Shown: positions 36,236 through 47,140 of the stretch, piece after piece
How positions within the stretch are numbered: the first letter of the stretch is position 1
Layout: each line of letters starts with the position of its first letter
Source: Adiantum capillus-veneris
Taxonomy: Eukaryota; Streptophyta; Polypodiopsida; Polypodiales; Pteridaceae
DNA length: 64,000 nt
Reading direction: 5' to 3'
Assembly (NCBI GenBank): GCA_014529385.2
Contig: CM043963.1
Span: forward strand, 4,653,001 to 4,717,000
Made by a program: the position numbers and the translations under genes
Notes under the pieces: model-generated
Seen by the model: only the letters and a program-made list of their open reading frames with translations
What the model was told of the DNA's origin: nothing
Databases searched by the model: none

Positions 36236-36723
36236 TGTTATAGAATTGACATTTTACTATTTATTGTAGCTAACAGGTGGAAAAGACTAGACCCAGCTTG
36301 GCCTATGCAAATGTATTTGTATATCATGTATATTTTATTATTCAAGTGCTCTTTTATGAGCTTTGGCCATTTATGACCGGCCGGCCAGTTTGTACTCACT
36401 TTGACCATTCAAGAATCTATAAATTAAATACATGCAAGCGGGAAATGGTCACTCTTGCACGCGGGGAGATTTCACCCAGTGTCTGCGTTGCTCTTCTCTC
36501 CTCTCCTCTCTCCCCTCTCGACGTGCTGGCGTAGCACTCCACTCTAGGAGGTGCGCCTGCACGTGCTCTCTCGCTCTATCTCGCTCTCTTTTTCTCTTTG
36601 TTCGTGTATGATTTGATTATATGGTCATAGGCTTTGCCAGGTATGCATATTTGTGGTGCTTTGTTGTTTCTATCATGCTATTTGAGGTATTTTGCAGGGA
36701 CGCTACGGCTTCCGTTTGTAGCA
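36236..36723 (+). repeat. LARD-like element 3' LTR (488 bp)
   Basis: Same length and ends as 31692-32179. A purine-rich ACGGAGAGG lies just upstream (36225-36233). Confidence 0.92.
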
Positions 36724-36728
36724 TATGT

Positions 36729-37029
36729 TTCCCCTCGGTGTCGACAGTGTGGATGTGTGTGCCCCTTGGACCGATGGTGTTTTGTGTGAGAGAGTGAGAT
36801 TGAGTGGCTGTGAGTGTGTAAGGGTGGAGACAGACCGTGGCAGTAGGTATGCTTGGTGTGGTGGGTTTGTGGAGTGTGAGAACAATGGAAATTGAGCAGG
36901 CGGTGGTTTGCTAGTTTAAAGTGTATTTTTGAAGGTGTTTTCCGAGAGGATAGGGGTGATGTGGATACACTGTGCTATAGAGAGGCCCTTGTGTTTGTGC
37001 CAAGCCTGTTCCCCCATTCCCCCTCTCCA
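36729..37029 (+). repeat. Gypsy 3' LTR, second part
   Basis: Resumes at TTCCCCTCGG exactly where the 5' LTR continues after TTTCATGT, and ends CTCTCCA like the 5' LTR. Confidence 0.88.
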
Positions 37030-37668
37030 GTGCCACACTGACAAGCGTAAAACCACCATGGATTGTGCTATCATGGGCAACTTTCACACAGATGGTGATG
37101 AAGCCAGGTACTGTGGAACTATTGAAAGGATACTAAAGGTTAATTTTAGAACCTTTCATAACTTCATTTTCGAGTGCAAGTGGTTTCCAAATGTGTCTAG
37201 ACGACATGAGAATGGCCTCTACATGGTGGACTCTAGTGTGCATCACACAGGGAGGTATGACAATTTAGTTTTACCGCGCAATTGTGAGCAGGTGAGTGAC
37301 ATGTACCTTTTTTTTAAAACAATTATTTGCTTGTAGCATTAGTTATACCAATGTTACTCACTTTGAGCTTCTATTTTATAGTCATCTATATCCCACCAAT
37401 CCACCAACCAAAACTTTCGTTCGTAATTCTCGTAACACCTCGGGGGAGAACCATTTTTTCCACTAATGAAGTGGAGACTATCTTTGACCCTCTTCCACCT
37501 CCGACTTTGGATGAGGTGGAAACAGAGGAGAGGAAGGTCGATGAATCAAGTTTGGCGGCAGCAAGTCTTAGCGAGGATGATTGTCATGATGATGAAGATG
37601 ATAAGATGGAGGATGACGAACTGGAAGATGATGAAGGCAATGCATTGACAAACAAAAAATTGATTTAG
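37030..37668 (+). pseudogene. CACTA transposase, DUF4216 region (continuation)
   Basis: Continues the gene cut at 24546. The frame after the Gypsy 3' LTR reads Y-C-G-T-I-E-R-I-L then F-I-F-E-C-K-W-F, the DUF4216 pattern found at the C-terminal end of TNP2 proteins. A GTGAGT donor at 37292 and a TATAG acceptor ending at 37381 bound a short intron, but the phase across it does not match, consistent with decay. The tail (to 37668) is very acidic (D-D-E-D-D, E-D-D-E-L-E-D-D-E). Confidence 0.8.
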
Positions 37669-37876
37669 GAGCCATGGCCGGATAATTGGATGATGCCTCA
37701 TGTAGAGATCTTTTGGAAGATGATTCATAAACATTTTGCAGTTATGAAGTTTTTTGGTCGTGTAATCCATTCATCTCTCTCTCCCCCCTCTTCCTCTCTT
37801 TACATTTGGGAATATGCTCAATTATATTAATCAATTAACAATGCTTAATTTAGTTGTAACCAGATGTAATTTTATA

Positions 37877-37926
<50 letters not shown>

Positions 37927-38000
37927 CTTTTTTAAATTTGAAAATTTTATACAATATTCTTTAATTTTTATTGAGAGGAGGGAAACACCAAAATTTGAAA

Positions 38001-38033
<33 letters not shown>

Positions 38034-38133
38034 CGGATATATTTATTTTAAGCCCGAATTTGAAAGTTTAGGTGCTAAATTTGGTTGTCGGATATAACAG
38101 CGGTAATAAACGCGATAATAACAACAAAAACTG
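37669..38133. other. Low-complexity spacer with CT run and poly-G
   Basis: Contains (CT)n at 37880-37919 and 33 consecutive G at 38001-38033. No gene seen. Confidence 0.6.
38001..38033 (+). repeat. Poly-G run of 33
   Basis: An uninterrupted G homopolymer, bounded by AAAG and CGG. Confidence 0.85.
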
Positions 38134-39405
38134 TCACGGCAATGTTTTAAACACGAAAAAAAAACCCCGCCCTCCTCTTTCTTGTTTCTCTACTTGAATT
38201 TGCACCTTCTCTCTACAAAATGCGGTAAAACACCGCGGTAAACACTTGGAGATTTTCATAGTGATAGAATTTACATTAGTGTTCCATCCACCTTGGATGG
38301 TGGTTACACATCCATTAGTGATAGTATTGTGGACACTCTGATCAATTTCATACACCATAAGAGAAGTCTCGTAGGGCACCAAGAGTTGCTCCGTATTTTT
38401 TATTACCAAGTTGCCTACCATCGATATCTTGTGAAATCTTTGCAATTGATCTTACAGTGGACGTTGAACAAGAGTATGAATTACTAGAGATTTCTCTAAG
38501 GTGCTAGTTGGAGTTTGATCTTTACATTTATTTGATGAAACTTGATCCTTCCCTCTATCTATAGTAGTCTCTGGTGGAGTGCCAAGTAGTTCAATTGGCG
38601 TATCTACAGAAATCCCCTCAATGGTGTGTCCTACTTTAGAATGTGGCTTCTTCAGACCAGTCAATGTTGGCACTATCTTTTGCTTCTCTTTGAAGCGGGC
38701 TAACAAATTTGACACTTTCAGTTTCTTTGATGCTGGCTCTGAGGTTATTTCTTTGATTGTTCTACTGTTCTTTTTGAACCTGAAGTAGTGGTGACTAGAG
38801 CAAGTTCCTATCCGTGACCCTGTTGTGTCTCTTATTCACTGGTCTGAGTACCTTTAGTGCCTTTACATGGGCTTTCTTCATTGATGTGTGGAGGAATACA
38901 AGTAGCCCAATGTAAGAACTACCATACATACCATGCTTTAAATAGATTTCGAGTTTTCAATTTGGCTATTTGTTGCATCGGACTATCATGCAAAAAGTGC
39001 TTAAACTAATATCAACCTTGGGATTGTCAACACTAAGAGCATATCAGACACATAAGTGGGATTTTTCTTCAGACTTATCGGCTCCGCTACAAATCTATAC
39101 GTTGGTTTGAATTCCAAGGCCAATACTGGAATCTCTTGGCCTCCAATTTGTCTCTTCTTCTTTGCTTGATTATCTTTCTTTAGAAAACTACTGACTTCTT
39201 CCACTGAACAAGGTTTTGCCTTGGTTGAAAATGGTAGATGCAACACATGAGATAGGGGCATTGTTGTTGCCTCAACTCGTATTCCATGAATATTAGTTGT
39301 ACTAGTATCAGGGTTGAACGTGTCCACAACTTGCTTGATAATTTTCGAGGCAGAGTTGATCCTGGTGGCTTCTAGTACCACCTCCATACCCCATAGTTTG
39401 AGCAA
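38134..39405 (-). CDS. Unrecognised minus-strand coding remains
   Basis: Three minus-strand frames (39001-39405, 134 codons; 38452-38715, 87; 38134-38445, 103) lie in a row with ordinary amino-acid composition and may be one broken gene. The first has I-I-K-Q-V-V-D-T-F-N-P and V-L-H-L-P-F. The last has Y-E-T-S-L-M-V-Y-E-I-D. I cannot assign a family. A gag-like protein of an uncommon element or a plant-specific gene are both possible. Confidence 0.3.
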
Positions 39406-39989
39406 TGACTTTTCACTTTGGTGGAAGATAGGCTTTCCAATTGTACGATGAGATATTGAACATTACTTTTCAATAATTGGACTTAGGAATTCCTCATAAA
39501 AGGAGAAGTCACTTGAGAAAGATGAAAAAACAAAGCAAGAGCACTTGGGAGTCTCTAATTGCACAACAAAGACAATCAAAGGCAAAGGAGTTGAAGAAGG
39601 TGATGTGCACTCAATAAGTTGTGTTGTTGACAGAGACAAAACTGCTAGCGTAGGTAGCTCTACATGCTAAGGAGCTAATCGCATGAGTCGCTAAGGAAAG
39701 AACACTAGATCATGCACTCTTCACGTAGTTATACAAATACACACCATAAATGCATCACAATCCTACGGCCTCAAACTTATGTTTCGATTTTGATGTGGCA
39801 CGCATGCATTGGTCAGTTAGTGTAATGATTATCGAAAAATACTCCAAATGAGTTAATCCTTAATGTTTTGCCAATGACCACTATGCGTTTCAAATTCTTT
39901 TGGTTTCCCACTATCCAATAAAGGAATGGAAACTCTTTCTCATTTGGGTTATTTGCCTACTACTCTGTTTTTGATTTTTTTTTATGAGC
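39406..39989. other. No recognised gene
   Basis: AT-rich sequence with no supported frame. It may contain the missing 5' part of the copia relic that follows. Confidence 0.35.
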
Positions 39990-42900
39990 ATTGTTATTGT
40001 GGGAAGAAAACATATGCTTCGCGTAATGTTTTTTTTTGGAAAAGAGAGTTACCTTAGAGCCAGTACATAGTGATGTATGCGGCACCATGCCGACATAGTC
40101 TCTCAATGGCGCATCTTATTTTGTGACGTTCATAGTAGATGATGCAACATGCAAAGTTTGGGGTTATGCATTAAAGTCGAAGGATGAGACATTCTCTTGT
40201 TTTAAGAGATTCTTATCAAGTGTTGAAACTCAATATAGTGAGAATCTAAAGACCTTACGTTCAAACTATGGTGGAGAATACATCTCCAAAGCCTTTTACT
40301 GACTTTTGTGCAGGAAGAAGAATTACGTATGAGTTCACTACTCCTTATATCCCAGCTAAAAATGGAATTGTTGAGAGAATGAACAAGACTATTCAAGACA
40401 ATATCATGTCTATGCTATCACAAGCAAGCCTAACACAAGGTTTTTGGGTAGAAGAGCTTTACACAATGGTTTATTTGATCAATAGATCATCACACACATC
40501 ATTGGAGTTTTTTGCCTGAGGAGTTATGGTCAGGACATAAATTGTCGTATGACAAACTCAAGACATTTGGTTGTGAAGCTTATGCACATGTACCTAAGAG
40601 ATTTCATGCTAAGATAGATCAAAAATCTCAAAAATGCATCTTTATTGGATGGTCAATTTGGCTATCGTTTGTGGGATCCAAAGAGTCAATCCATTATCCA
40701 TAGCATTGATGTGGTATTCAATGAGACTAAGATGTAAAAGTATATTGTAAACGAGGTTGAATTTGGGAAGTTCACATTCTTCAATGTAGCATCTCCTATA
40801 TTGAAAATGCAAGAGCCTATTGTATTTCAAGTGAACGCTCTAGATGATAGAGCTACTAAGGAGGCTAGTACTAGTTAGATGAGTAAATCCCTGGGAGATT
40901 CACCATGGAAAACTTACCGCACCACATAAGTACAGGGGAGGGGGATTTTCTTACAGGTTACATAAGCGTATAAGTTAGGAACATACCCCCAATAATTTAT
41001 CTCCCAAGCTTAAAAATAAGGGAGGGGGTATCATATTTAGGACGGGGGGGGAGTGAGAAAAGGGAAAAATGAGAGGAAGTTTTTGTGTTTCAAAATTATG
41101 GATTCCCAAAAGAGTCTGCCCTCAAATTTGTGAGTCAATAACTACAAAGATACATGCAAGAACTAACACTGCTTTGTATCAATTGCTTGTTTTGTGATTA
41201 TAGTTCATTTGTTGATGGATGAAAGCTATAACGAGTTTGTATAGATGCAAATCTACATGCATAACCTACCACAACTTAATAACCATGTTTTTTGAGTAAT
41301 TTAGGTGGGTCAAAATTAGACGAGTAGCTAGAGTGCAGGCTGAACGAGCACATAGTTTGAAATTCAAACTAAAACACATTGAGGATACATCTAATTGTCA
41401 ACAGAAGTGATTCCTTAGTACGTTGCCATTCACTATGCTACATGCTCTTTGACTACTTTTACTTAGTTAGATCATGTGAGACCTAAATTTTATATGTAAG
41501 ATAGGGGTATGATAGTTTTCTGCATTGATTGCCATATAAGCGTAGAAAGGGGGGTCATATTCCCTAATATGAGTTGTATATAGGGGTTTTATCAAAGTTT
41601 TTTTCTCGTAGATGGCGTCTCGTTTTGTATATAGAGTGAATCCATGCATCCACCAAATGGTTCATTTCTAGCATGGATTTTGTGTTACTGACAAACAATG
41701 GGTAGCCTTCTTGTTACAAAGAGGTAATGCTAGCTATGGATAAGGCTTGCGATGAAATGTGAGTTGTCTAGCATCAAAAGGAAAAAACATGGGATTTGGG
41801 GATTTGGTTCGATTGCCAAAAGGTAAGAAAAAATTGCCTTGTAGATTGGTCTACGAACGGAAGTTTGCATCTAATGTTGGGACATGTAAAGCTCGATTAG
41901 TAGCTAAGGGACTCAAGTAAGAGTGTGGAATGCTAGTTCAAATGGATGCTATAACGACTTTCTTACACGGTGATCTCAATGAGGTTATTTATATTATACA
42001 AGAACCTGAAGGGTTTGTACATAAAGGCAAGAACATTTATTGTGCAGGCTAAAGAATAGACTTTATGGTCTAAAGCAAGCACCGAGGTAGTTCTATCATA
42101 AGTTTGATACTTTTATGAAGTCCCAAGGACTTATGTGTAGTACTGAGGATCCATGTCTTTATGTGAAAAGACCGCAAAATGGACAACTTATTGTGCTTAT
42201 TCTTTATGTGGATGACACACTCATTTTGTTGGTCATTCTAAAATGGACATTACCAACCTAAAGAAAAAGCTACATAGTTAGTTTGACATGAAATAATTGG
42301 GTGATTCGAATCGTACTTTGGGCATGCACATTACTCAAGAAAGAAAAAAAAATTGTACGTGTCTCACAAACAATATGTGCAGAAAGTGCTTGAGCATTTC
42401 AATATTCATGAGGGGAATTCATTGAGTACTCCATTGCCTGCCTATTTAAAACTCAACAAGAAAACTAAAGAGCCGGGATCGATAAGGTTCCTTATGCTTT
42501 AGCTTGTGGCAGTCTCATGTATGCCATGGTGGTTATGAGACCTGCCATTGAATATGCAGTGGGAGTTGTTAGCAGGTATATGTCCAATCCTAAAAAGAAG
42601 CACTGAAATGCTTTCAAATTGATTCTTAGATACTTGAGTGGCACAATAGATATATAGTTATGCTATGGTTGTTGAGATTTATTTATTAGGGGGTATGTTG
42701 ATAGTGATTATGTAGCCTATGTTGACAATCGTTAATGAACAGATGGTTGAATCTAAACTTTTGCTGGTTTTGTTATTTCTTCGAGATCCGTTCTTCAAGA
42801 TTGTATGTCAATTTCCACTATAGAAGTAGAGTTTGTCTCTTTGAGTGAAGCATGCAAAGAAGCTATATGACCTACTCGTCTAGTGGGAGATCTTGGATAG

Positions 42901-43090
42901 AGTAGAAGGTAACAATTGTTCATTGTGATAATCCGAGTTCTATTGCCTTGGCTAAGAATTTGATGTTTCATACCAAGACAAAATACATTGATATCCGATA
43001 CCACTTTAGTCTCGATTGCGTGGCAGACAAGAAGCTTGGTGAAGATACATACATTAGAGAACGCAACAGATGCACTCACTTAAATTCTCT
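39990..43090 (+). pseudogene. Copia-4 pol, heavily decayed (integrase, RT, RNase H)
   Basis: Integrase traces are S-D-V-C-G-T-M, Y-F-V-T-F, L-R-S-N-Y-G-G-E-Y (40255-40290), then A-K-N-G-I-V-E-R-M-N-K-T (40268-40519 frame), so the DDE Glu region persists while the middle Asp has become Asn. RT traces are M-D-A-I-T-T-F-L-H-G-D-L, Y-G-L-K-Q-A-P-R and L-Y-V-D-D (near 42200). RNase H traces are I-L-R-Y-L-S-G-T, Y-V-D-S-D-Y and K-Y-I-D-I-R-Y-H. Stops and indels occur every few dozen codons. The wording belongs to a different copia clade from Copia-1 and Copia-2. Gag and the 5' LTR are not seen. Confidence 0.85.
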
Positions 43091-43204
43091 CCATTAATCA
43101 GTTTTAGCACTGCTGTGAGTTGATGGGCATCGACAGGTGAAGATATGGTATTCTTCACTAAATGTACATTTTGTATGGTTTTAATGACTCCCACATTGAC
43201 CATC

Positions 43205-43215
43205 AAGTGGGATAA
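43205..43215 (+). other. Copia-4 polypurine tract
   Basis: AAGTGGGATAA immediately before the LTR start; copia elements commonly end in a similar AAGTGGGAGAA. Confidence 0.6.
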
Positions 43216-43390
43216 TGTTGGTTTGCTAACAATGTATATTGGGAGCCCACCACCCATCACTAACTTATGTCCGCTGAGCTTTTAACTATATAGATATACA
43301 ATTTATGATCCACACAAGAAATGGTCCTCTATCATGTGCTACTAAGAAGAGGAGGATTGGCTCTCCCTCACCTTATTTGTGTGTCATGTG

Positions 43391-43427
<37 letters not shown>

Positions 43428-43500
43428 GCATGTATCTGATTTCACTCTATTGCTTCCATTCAATGAGCATGTCAATTTTGTGGAAATCTAGGTTGGCCTT
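43216..43500 (+). repeat. Copia-4 3' LTR, end not defined
   Basis: Starts TGTTGGTTTG right after the polypurine tract. No partner LTR is in the window, so its right end is a guess. It contains (TG)n at 43392-43426. Confidence 0.5.
43392..43426 (+). repeat. (TG)n microsatellite
   Basis: About 17 units. Confidence 0.9.
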
Positions 43501-43529
43501 AGGTGTCAAGGTGTAGGGAATGGGCCTTG

Positions 43530-43780
43530 GGAGGCCTATTCTGCAGGTCAGGCGACCGGCGGCAGCCGGGAGCCTGCTGCAGAATGGGTCGACCAGGGCC
43601 TATTCCCGGCCGTCAAAGTCTCTGGGAGCTTGACCCGTCAGCAGCCGGAATTACCAAACTTGCCTCAGCCTGACACCTCAGCGCAGGGAATATTGGGGCG
43701 CACATTCTGCCGGTGAAGGACCTACTGTAGTAGGTGGCTGGTTGCAGAACAGGCGACCAGAGACTTTGACGATATGTTCA
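43530..43780. repeat. GC-rich foldback cluster
   Basis: A GC-rich island in AT-rich surroundings with nested inverted repeats: CGTCAAAGTCTCTGG (43611-43625) against its exact complement at 43757-43771, ATTCTGCAG (43538-43546) against 43577-43585, and the palindrome CCTACTGTAGTAGG at 43721-43734. CAGGCGACC occurs directly at 43549 and 43750. Confidence 0.7.
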
Positions 43781-44102
43781 TGCCCTCTCATACACATCTT
43801 GTGTTACTAAAGGAAGAGTAATCCCCTATGGATACCTTTGGTAGCTGTGAGAATTCTTTTCATTAAAAATGATTTCACCATTCATTCATGTAGACTCAAT
43901 TCTCAAAGCGAATCCTATGACCAATCTTGATGCAATGGAACAACAAATTGATGGATGCCTTGATTTTTCCTACCTATTCCTTCAAGAGTGACATTATCAT
44001 GACTTAGAGTTTTCCACAATACTAGATATGATGAGAACTAGGAAATATAGGAGCTATACTACAAATGGTTAGCCTTTTTAAATAAAAAAAGTCTTTAAAA
44101 TT
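43781..44102. other. No recognised gene
   Basis: AT-rich spacer between the foldback cluster and the TTAA element. I see nothing in it. Confidence 0.4.
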
Positions 44103-44106
44103 TTAA

Positions 44107-45427
44107 CACTAGGTTGGTAACCTCACAGGACATAAAAGCGTCCTTTCAGGGTTTTGAAACAAACCTCCAAAACCATAGTAGATCCACTCATTTTGTAAAA
44201 TCCTTTCATGAGGTTATAGTTCAAGGCCTACTACACATGGAAAAAATAAGAGACTTGTAAAATTTCTCATCTTTTGGTTACACCAAGCCTCCAAAGTTGA
44301 TGGACCAATACATTTTCATCAAAACAGTCATTTCTTACGTTTTTTTGTATAACAATAAGATTAGGGATTTTTGTAGGACTTGGGATAAATTCCCTAGTTA
44401 ACTTCAATGGGTTGGTGATCAGAACATATGATTGCTTCTCACTCACTATTTTTTGTTTTGTCAAAAGAAATAGGTACAAAAAAGTTGAATTTTTACCATT
44501 CTGCAAACCTATCATCAAAGTTTCTATAGCCACGCTAAATACAAATAATATATGCATGTTTTCTTAGTTCCCTATTGTCCTTTAGGTTCATAAGGAGCCA
44601 TGGATCATGTCAAAAGAATAATACATCTCTTGCGGAGGGGAATGTTGGGGACAAAGATGAAGTGCTAAATACAGCAAACATGAAAAAACTGGGTTCAACA
44701 TTATGAGTTGTAGAATCCCATAGCAACTATTGAATATCTAGCCAAATTTGATCCTTATGACTAGATATGGTTACTACCTACAAAATGCATATAGTTTTCA
44801 CAAGAAACTAGCAATATTGAAAAAGGTATACTTGATATACTAGAATGTTTCGTTTTCTTCTATAATAGAAAAAATCAACCATCGTTGTGTACTATGCAAA
44901 ATAGGGCATTAGGTGCCCCAAAACTCAAGGAATATTAGCTTTATGTTACAATATGGGACATAGAAAATCAAAACTACATTTGGATATCATGAAAGCCACC
45001 AAAAAAATCATAGAAGAGCTAAAATTGGTTAAAAAGCAAGATTTGACAATTTTTGTAATTTGGTCATAACTTACAACTTTAACATTTATTTCTCCCTAGA
45101 AGCATCAGGACATGTTGAGGACTACTAAAGATAGTTCTCTAGCATTATAGACCTCACAAACATGAATTCTAGAGTGGTATAGTTGCAAAAAGTTGAAAAA
45201 AGCCAAAAACACGACCCGTTTTTTCACACAGTTTAGGTTGTGAAATGTTGTGCAAGGACAAGGTTAAAGATGGAATTGATATTCCAAAAAAATGTCTAGT
45301 TTTTTTCAGCTCATGAGACAACTTTCTAGATAGATAGCACCTCAAAATCCATTTTGAAACTCTTGACATAATTCAAGGAAAATGGTCACTTAACAGGACA
45401 TAAAAGTGTCCCATTACCAACCTAGTG
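44107..45427. mobile_element. Non-autonomous DNA transposon with TTAA target and 14-bp+ inverted ends
   Basis: CACTAGGTTGGTAA at 44107-44120 is the exact reverse complement of 45414-45427. Both are flanked by TTAA (44103-44106 and 45428-45431). Just inside each end lies a near-palindrome GGACATAAAAG[CT]GTCC. TTAA target duplication is the mark of piggyBac-type elements, though a TA-target family would look similar. The 1.3-kb interior has only a 96-codon minus-strand frame (44267-44557) of no known family. Confidence 0.65.
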
Positions 45428-45431
45428 TTAA

Positions 45432-47140
45432 TGATATAAAATATAGAATGCTCGAAACCTTTCTATCCAAACTATTGTCTCTTGACATTTTTGTGCTTCT
45501 AGATCCTTTGCCTCATAATAACAGACCATGCTACAAAGAGAACTTTTAGACCCCATGGGCTACTCCCTAGTCATGCACACAAACTCTCCTTGATTACCAT
45601 CCCCATCCATAGATAGCAACACAGTCCTCCCCTCCATGGATATTCCTCTCCAACAAAGCTTGGCATCTTTCTTGTGCTCTTGGCTACTTTTTTCCCTTGT
45701 TCTCATCTCTTGTTGGAGGACAATATCCAACATTTTCAAATTAGAGAAAGGTTGATGTAACGCCTACTATTCTGCTTGAAAGTAGCCAATAGAAACATTG
45801 CATGCGCATCCTTGCCGTTCAGAAGGGTACACACTGTCTAATTTGAGGAGTGATGTATCCTGTGTGGCTTCCACGTGAGCATTGAATTTCACACAGTTTG
45901 GATGGCAAGTCTTGCCTGTCCATATGCGGCAACACATTTGGTCTTGAGCTTCCAACCAATCAGTTTCTTTTCCATTCCAACTTTCCAAAAATGGGAGTGT
46001 GTAAGAGATAGGTATCATTGTTACAATTATGCGCTTCAACAAGAAATTTAGAGAAAACTCTATAACCTTGACTCCAAAAGTCATTCACTACTCAAATTAG
46101 ATCAACAATGCATCAAAGCTCTATGATTTAAGCTACAACATTTATACTAGTTTGTAGTAGTGAGCATATCATAACCCTGTTTAGTATGCCCAGTTGAAAT
46201 CAACTTCAAAGAACTAAACAAAATCAAAATGGAGTACATACCAACCTACAAAGAAGCACTACTTATTGAGGATCTTATAAACTGAGATCCCTGCTTACTC
46301 TCATGGCCTAGGCTTGATGAAAAACCATTATTTCTTGAGGGTGAAGATGCTAAGAGAGTTTTGTTTTCTGTCTCTTTTTTATTTTGCATTAACGAAAGAT
46401 TCTTGAAATGGCTATGGTCATACACCTTCGAGAAAGGCGTCAATTGCAGCATGGTGAAAAGGGCCACAAATTTGAGAGAAATGTATTGGTTTGTCACTAA
46501 TTATTGCAGAGGGAGATGAGTGGGTACACCATGCTACGATTAAAATTCATAATCCTCCCATCATTTGAGTTGAAAATTTTATAAAACTTATTGTTCATTG
46601 GAGACTCTCTAAAAAAAACTTGATGAGAATCTGAGTAATGAATAAGACCCTATTCCTTCCCTATCTTTCTTCCTAGAGAAAGCAGTGGGCCATTTCCACA
46701 TGAGACCACAAAGCAGATTGTGGGCAGAAGGAGAATAAAAAATCAATAGAAGGGAGACAATAGATGTGCTTGCAAGGGGACAAAATTTGAGATCAAGAAT
46801 CCTCCATCAAAGGAAGAATCAATAGGCATGAGAGCATATATGCCTCGAACATTTCCTTCTCCAGCATAGAGGGACCCTGTTATATATGAAGCTTAAATGT
46901 TGAAAAGAAGCAACAAAACTCAAAGACCCTAGAAGTCTCGAGAAAAAAAAGCTCAGCCTAGAAAAGAGTGTTTTGACTTTTGAGAGACAAATGAGTAGCA
47001 TCATTACCTCTTAGTATAAGGGACGCATGTCATTCCTTGCCACTGAAATCTAGATGTTTCCATTGGCATGGCACAAGAAATCTTTGAAAAAAAACACACA
47101 AGATATCAGACTTCACGTTCAAAATAAGTTTAAGTAATGG
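45432..47140. other. No assigned gene; one Cys-rich minus-strand frame
   Basis: Minus-strand frame 45767-46084 (105 codons) has clustered Cys (C-C-R-I-W-T-G-K-T-C-H-P-N-C) and ordinary composition. It could be an exon, perhaps of the aspartic protease relic upstream on the same strand, but it does not look like that family's C-terminus. A second frame (46246-46497) is Ser/Lys-rich. Neither is recognised. Confidence 0.3.

Larger units (their letters stand above)
31692..36723 (+). mobile_element. Non-coding LTR element (LARD-like) nested in the Gypsy 3' LTR
   Basis: Two 488-bp LTRs starting TGTTATAG and ending GTAGCA flank about 4.06 kb with no retroelement protein on either strand. Target duplication CATGT (31687-31691) / TATGT (36724-36728), one base different. 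A primer site follows the 5' LTR. The size and lack of genes fit a large retrotransposon derivative that is moved by enzymes from other elements. Confidence 0.9.
24547..37029 (+). mobile_element. Internally deleted Gypsy-type LTR retrotransposon
   Basis: Its two LTRs of about 2.3 kb start TGGTGCA and end CTCTCCA. The body holds gag, a CCHC knuckle, a protease and the extreme C-terminus of pol, but no RT, RNase H or integrase core. It sits in the CACTA transposase gene with a 4-bp target duplication GCGC (24543-24546) / GTGC (37030-37033), one base different. Its 3' LTR is itself split by the element at 31692-36723. Without that insert it is about 7.4 kb. It would need enzymes from elsewhere to move. 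Confidence 0.88.

Noticed and set aside
24547-37029. A 5-bp target duplication for the Gypsy element
   Set aside because: CGCGC and GTGCC do not match; only the 4-bp GCGC/GTGC pair fits and restores the CACTA frame.
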